The notes under the pieces: generated by a model
Database searches by the model: none
What the model was told of the DNA's origin: nothing
What the model saw: only the letters and a program-made list of their open reading frames with translations
Assembly (NCBI GenBank): GCA_003598175.1
Contig: QZKN01000001.1
Span: 1 to 41,694 of the forward strand
Direction of reading: 5' to 3'
DNA length: 41,694 nucleotides
DNA from: Candidatus Omnitrophota bacterium
GTDB taxonomy: Bacteria > Hinthialibacterota > Hinthialibacteria > Hinthialibacterales > Hinthialibacteraceae
Program-made: the position numbers and the translations under genes
In this document: one piece after another, positions 37,978-41,694 of the stretch
Position numbering within the stretch: the stretch's first letter is position 1
How the letters are laid out: the number at the start of each line of letters is the position of its first letter

Positions 37978-38373
37978 TTATGATTCCGCTTCGGTCGATA
38001 CTTCCATTTCCGCCGATGGCTGTGATTCTTTTTTTGCGGTTTCAGGAACCGGTTTTACTGCCGGTTCCGCCGCGGACGTCACTGGCGAGTCCGTAGATTC
38101 TTGGTTTTTATAGGAACCGGTGCGAAATTTTTCCAGGATCCCTTCGTTTTTCAACAAGGAACGCACCGTTTCGGTCAATTGAACTCCTTTTTCCAGCCAC
38201 GAGTAGATTCGTTGTTCCTTAAATGACTTTTCCACGGGCTGTTTGACGGGATCGTACCAACCAATGTCTTCAATCGTCTTTCCATCTCTGCGCCAGCGGG
38301 AATCCTGAACCACCAAACGGTAAAACGGCCGATTCCGGTTGCCCATTCTTTTCAGTCGAATTTTGATTGCCAT
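37978..38373 (-). CDS. rpsP: 30S ribosomal protein S16
   Basis: This 131-residue protein has the S16 core at residues 1-85 (MAIKIRLKRMGNRNRPFYRL, VQDSRWRRDGKTIEDIGWYD, LEKGVQLTETVRSLLKNEGI). A Ser/Glu/Pro-rich acidic tail of ~45 residues follows, as also seen in a different form on L19. AGGAGG lies upstream of ATG 38373. It is 63 nt after ffh. Confidence 0.95.
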   Translation of the reverse strand: MAIKIRLKRMGNRNRPFYRLVVQDSRWRRDGKTIEDIGWYDPVKQPVEKSFKEQRIYSWLEKGVQLTETVRSLLKNEGILEKFRTGSYKNQESTDSPVTSAAEPAVKPVPETAKKESQPSAEMEVSTEAES

Positions 38374-38436
38374 ACAAACCTCCTGTTGGTTTCTTTACCG
38401 GGAACAAGTCTATTCCCGAAAAATGTAACGTTATGG

Positions 38437-39822
38437 TTACATGCCGGGAAACATCCCTTGCATTTTTTGTAACTTTTTCATCATTTTCTTGGACATTTTT
38501 TGCTTTTTACTTTTGCCTTTTTTCTTCATGCCGCCGCCGGCCATCAAACTCATCATTTGTTTGGTTTGGACGAATTGTTTGAGCAGACGATTGACTTCCT
38601 GAACGGAGGTACCGCTTCCGACTGCGATGCGGCGCTTGCGGCTACCCGTGATGATGTTGGGCAGGATTCGTTCTTGTGGAGTCATGGATAAGATCATGGC
38701 TTCCACAAATTTCATTTCATCGTCGGAAAGATCGACATCCTTCATGGCGTCGGCGGCGCCCATTCCCGGCAACAGCGATAACATGCTGCCGAGTCCCCCC
38801 ATTTTTTTCACGTTGCGAATTTGAGATAAAAAATCATCCAGTGTGAAGGTCTGGTCGAGAATCTTTTTTTGCAAATCGAGAGCTTGTTCCTGGTCGATGG
38901 TGGCCTGCGCCTTTTCGATGAGAGTCAGCACGTCGCCCATGCCCAGAATTCTCGACGCCATACGATCGGGGTGAAATGAATCCAAATCCTCCAATTTTTC
39001 GCCGGTTCCGGCATAGAGAATCGGTTTTCCGGTCACGTAGCGAATCGAAATGGCGGCGCCGCCGCGGGTATCGCTGTCGAGTTTGGTCAAAATCATGCCG
39101 GATATGCCCAATCCCTCGTTGAAATGCTGCGCCTGGTTGACGGCGTCCTGACCGACCATCGAATCCACGACCAGCAGAATGTGGGTGGGCTTCCACGATT
39201 TCTTGATTCGCTGCACTTCCTCCATCATCTCGTTATCGATGTGAAGGCGGCCGGCGGTATCGAGAATGACCGTATCCAGCCCTTGCCGGTACGCGTGTTT
39301 AGAGCCTTGTTTCGCGATGTTGACAGGATCTTCGTCCGTACCCATTTGAAAAACGGGAATTCCGGCTCGTTCCCCAACCACCTCGAGTTGCCGGATGGCG
39401 GCAGGACGATAAATGTCCCCCGCGCAAAGCAACGGTTTTCGTCCCTCGCCGGCCAGTTTTTTTGCCAGTTTCGCGGCGGTGGTGGTTTTCCCGGAGCCTT
39501 GCAAACCGACGAGCATGATGCGGGCTTCGCCGGCGGGGAGTTCGAGAATCCCCGCCTTTTCCCCCAACAGCTCGATCATGGCTTCGTGAACGATCTTAAT
39601 GACCTGCTGGCCGGGGGACAGGCTTTGCAGCACTTCCGCTCCAAGCGCGCGCGTTTCGATTTTTTTGCAGAAGTCTTTGGTCGCCTTAAAATTGACGTCG
39701 GCTTCGAGAAACGCCATGCGCACTTCGCGCAATGCTTCTTTAACCGCTTTTTCGCTGATTCTCGATTTGCCCGTGAGGCTGCGAAAGATTCCCTGGAAAC
39801 GGCTTTGCAGGTTTTCAAACAT
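38437..39822 (-). CDS. ffh: signal recognition particle protein Ffh
   Basis: This 461-residue GTPase of the SRP targets nascent membrane proteins. The N domain starts MFENLQSRFQGIFRSLTGKS. The G domain has G1 GLQGSGKTTTAAKLAK, DTAGRLHID, TKLDSDTRGGAA and GTGEKLEDL. The C-terminal Met-rich M domain (FLSQIRNVKKMGGLGSMLSL, GSRKRRIAVGSGTSVQEVNR) ends in a Lys/Met tail. It is the second gene of the operon after ylxM. Confidence 0.97.
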   Translation of the reverse strand: MFENLQSRFQGIFRSLTGKSRISEKAVKEALREVRMAFLEADVNFKATKDFCKKIETRALGAEVLQSLSPGQQVIKIVHEAMIELLGEKAGILELPAGEARIMLVGLQGSGKTTTAAKLAKKLAGEGRKPLLCAGDIYRPAAIRQLEVVGERAGIPVFQMGTDEDPVNIAKQGSKHAYRQGLDTVILDTAGRLHIDNEMMEEVQRIKKSWKPTHILLVVDSMVGQDAVNQAQHFNEGLGISGMILTKLDSDTRGGAAISIRYVTGKPILYAGTGEKLEDLDSFHPDRMASRILGMGDVLTLIEKAQATIDQEQALDLQKKILDQTFTLDDFLSQIRNVKKMGGLGSMLSLLPGMGAADAMKDVDLSDDEMKFVEAMILSMTPQERILPNIITGSRKRRIAVGSGTSVQEVNRLLKQFVQTKQMMSLMAGGGMKKKGKSKKQKMSKKMMKKLQKMQGMFPGM

Positions 39823-39916
39823 GATCTACGAATCCCTTTTTTTAATTCCCGCGTTCAATACTCTTTCGTGCTTACGGTTTCCCGAATTCGGATATGTTCA
39901 TAGGACATATCCGTCT

Positions 39917-40300
39917 TCAATCTTCCCGTTCGACCAGACTGGCAAGTTGTTCGACTTTACGCCGTAACGGCGATGTATCATAAATGATATCGTCGTGCAA
40001 CAGACGAGCCATTTCGGCGATCAACTTACGAAACAATTGCCGATTTTCCCATTCCGAATGATGTCGTCGTCCGTTTTCCACCAGATGCAAAACATTTTCA
40101 AAACGGATCAAGGCTTTTTTCCCTTGTTGTATCGTATCGTGAACCGCCTGTCGTGAAATTTGCTCCATTTCGGCGATTTCACCATACGACAAGTCTTCGT
40201 TGTAATGCAAGTCGAAAAACGTACGTTGGCGTTTGGTCAATAAACCGCCGTACAGATCCAATAACGACGATACGGTGTACTTGTCTTCCAAACTTTCCAT
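39917..40300 (-). CDS. YlxM/p13-like helix-turn-helix protein
   Basis: This 127-residue protein has LYGGLLTKRQRTFFDLHYNE and DLSYGEIAEMEQISRQAVHD, a sigma-4-like helix-turn-helix. It is the UPF0122/YlxM family, which is encoded directly before ffh in many genomes and is linked to SRP function. The C-terminal half is a divergent helix. It is first in the operon, behind a strong promoter. Confidence 0.88.
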   Translation of the reverse strand: MESLEDKYTVSSLLDLYGGLLTKRQRTFFDLHYNEDLSYGEIAEMEQISRQAVHDTIQQGKKALIRFENVLHLVENGRRHHSEWENRQLFRKLIAEMARLLHDDIIYDTSPLRRKVEQLASLVERED

Positions 40301-40354
40301 TGCAGATATTCAATCGTGCTTCTGTAAAGTTATTTTTCTTGACACATTTTCCCA

Positions 40355-40382
40355 ATTATAATGCGCACAAGCTGAGCGTCAA
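40355..40382 (-). promoter_or_regulatory. promoter of the ylxM-ffh-rpsP operon
   Basis: On the reverse strand there is -35 TTGACG (40382-40377), a 16-nt spacer and consensus -10 TATAAT (40360-40355). The ylxM ATG is about 55 nt downstream. Confidence 0.8.
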
Positions 40383-40495
40383 GGCTGTTGTCGTTACCAG
40401 GATTGCCGTGGAGTAAAACCAATTCATTTTTCAGGTTCTTTTTCTTATTCCCCTCAATAAAATGTGGTAATCTTGCTACCATTGGCACAATCGCC

Positions 40496-41694
40496 ATGAA
40501 CAATGCCATCGGTTCATTGTTTTACGCAGTACTCACTTCCAGTTTGTCCGCTTCACGTTTATCCGTGCGGCTGGGTGGATTTTTATTGTTTGCGCTCTTC
40601 ACGATTCCAATAGCCGCGGCGAAATACAATCCTCAGAACGAAGCCAAACCAAGTGATCTCACGAAAATGAGTCTGGAAGAACTCATGAATATCGAAGTGA
40701 CGACGGTTTCCAAAAGCGAGAAAAAACTGTCGGATACGGCCGCCGCCGTTTTTGTGATCACTGCGGAAGATATTCGCCGTTCCGGCGTTACCAATATTCC
40801 CGACGCGCTGCGCATGGCGCCGGGATTGCAGGTGGCGCGGATCGATTCGAACAAATGGGCCGTTTCTTCGCGCGGTTTCAATGATTTCAACGTGAGTAAA
40901 TTTCTCGTTTTGATTGACGGGCGCTCCGCTTTCCTGCCGACTTTTTCCGGCGTGTTTTGGGATGTGCAGGATTTCGTAATAGAGGATGTCGAACGAATCG
41001 AAGTGATTCGCGGACCGGGAACGGCCTATTGGGACGCTTATGCCGTCAACGGCGTAATCAATATCATCACCAAACATGCGAAAGAGACGCGGGGTGGTTT
41101 GATTTCAGCGGGAATCGGAACAGAAGAACGTGGATTCGGGACCTTTCGGTATGGCGGAGTATGGGGAGAGAATATTTTTTACCGTTTATTCACACAATAT
41201 GTTCAGCGAGACGGATTCGTCGATGAGAATGGGATCGCAAGAAATGATGACTGGGATTTGTTGAAAGAGGGATTTCGAGTGGATTGGGAGCCATCCGGCG
41301 AAGATTGGTTCACGTTTGTGGGTGGACTTTACAGCGGCGAAACCGGTTCGAGGAATCGATTCACTCTTTCGGAGGAACCCTATTTTCTCGAAATTGACCA
41401 CGAAAACGAGATTTTAGGTGGGCATCTGCTTGGCCGATGGGAACACACATTTTCCGATTCGTCCGATGTGGCGTTGCAGATGTATTACGACCGGGCCGAA
41501 CGCGATTTTCCCTTTCTGAAAGGGAAGCGAGATATTTTCGATATCGATTTCCGGCATCATTTGAATTTGGATGGCCGGCAGGACCTGGTTTGGGGGCTTT
41601 CGTACCGATTTTCCAGTGATGACCTCGACGGCGATTCATTCATTTCATTCGATCCCGCCGGTCGTGAGGATCATTTTTATAGTTTTTTTGCCCA
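40496..41694 (+). CDS. TonB-dependent outer-membrane receptor, N-terminal part
   Basis: The frame is open to the right edge (399 codons visible). A hydrophobic export signal (LGGFLLFALFTIPIAAA) is followed by a TonB-box-like region and SLEELMNIEVTTVSKSEKKL. The plug domain has FVITAEDIRRSGVTNIPDAL, MAPGLQVARID, SSRGFNDFNVSKFLVLIDGR, and VERIEVIRGPGTAYWDAYAV then NGVINIITK. Beta-barrel strands follow (YYDRAERDF, FDIDFRHHLNLDG). Such receptors import siderophores, vitamins or glycans. The conserved WG(A)NAVNG is WDAYAVNG here. The start is uncertain: ATG 40496 gives an unusually long pre-signal and no ribosome site, while GTG in frame near 40567 would give a compact signal peptide. Confidence 0.88.
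   Translation, partial: MNNAIGSLFYAVLTSSLSASRLSVRLGGFLLFALFTIPIAAAKYNPQNEAKPSDLTKMSLEELMNIEVTTVSKSEKKLSDTAAAVFVITAEDIRRSGVTNIPDALRMAPGLQVARIDSNKWAVSSRGFNDFNVSKFLVLIDGRSAFLPTFSGVFWDVQDFVIEDVERIEVIRGPGTAYWDAYAVNGVINIITKHAKETRGGLISAGIGTEERGFGTFRYGGVWGENIFYRLFTQYVQRDGFVDENGIARNDDWDLLKEGFRVDWEPSGEDWFTFVGGLYSGETGSRNRFTLSEEPYFLEIDHENEILGGHLLGRWEHTFSDSSDVALQMYYDRAERDFPFLKGKRDIFDIDFRHHLNLDGRQDLVWGLSYRFSSDDLDGDSFISFDPAGREDHFYSFFA

Noticed and set aside
40339..40362. Plus-strand promoter TTGACA...TATAAT for the TonB receptor
   Set aside because: The spacer is only 12 nt. The same AT block is explained by the minus-strand ylxM promoter.

Overview
The window comes from an uncultured-looking Gram-negative bacterium. 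A TonB-dependent outer-membrane receptor, a Tat-exported GH5 glycosidase, exported LamG, ThuA and CE1-like esterase proteins and a type IV pilin-like protein suggest a polysaccharide-using member of the PVC/FCB or candidate-phylum neighbourhood (Sumerlaeota or Hydrogenedentota type). That placement is an inference and the 16S gene in the window would settle it. Housekeeping genes are fairly GC-rich. The toxin-antitoxin and SIR2 stretches are visibly more AT-rich.

Layout. (1) 1-4963: a minus-strand rRNA operon, with three tandem promoters, boxA, 16S, tRNA-Ile(GAT), tRNA-Ala(TGC) and a 23S gene that runs off the left edge. (2) 4969-7948: a DUF5678/retropepsin cassette, with the protease broken by an in-frame TGA and carrying an odd propeller-like tail, then an SSS symporter. 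(3) 8282-16082: a membrane protein plus a response regulator/PP2C phosphatase, a convergent TPR protein, a GH5-ThuA operon, a prepilin-like protein and a two-LamG exported protein. (4) 16123-19968: an accessory island on the minus strand with DUF433/DUF5615 toxin-antitoxin genes, a SIR2-like protein, a CpXC zinc protein, relics of pemK/mazF and hsdM, and several small palindromic repeats. (5) 19969-21646: a CE1-like esterase and a RelB/RelE pair. (6) 21817-26672: a tRNA-dependent amidation operon. (7) 27218-31409: grpE, dnaJ, clpB. (8) 31511-33845: a membrane protein, HicAB, a higA relic and a small ORF. (9) 33852-40300: manC, then a convergent translation/secretion operon ylxM-ffh-rpsP-khpA-rimM-trmD-SPOUT methylase-rplS. 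(10) 40496-end: the start of a TonB-dependent receptor.

The most unusual unit is the amidation operon. Aspartyl-tRNA synthetase is fused to GatC in one polypeptide, which would hard-wire a transamidosome. The AspRS part has the His and Gly found in non-discriminating enzymes. The next gene is a well-preserved GatA homologue that lacks its N-terminal region and all three catalytic residues of the amidase triad (Lys to Gln, cis-Ser segment deleted, nucleophile Ser to Glu). The GatB partner keeps its N-terminal motif but has lost the near-invariant DYRYF loop. This looks like a re-engineered, possibly glutaminase-dead GatCAB complex tethered to AspRS.

Other items of interest are the SIR2 plus CpXC pair next to decayed restriction and toxin genes, a two-hairpin repeat family bracketing rplS, and hairpin repeats shared between the clpB 3' end and the accessory island.
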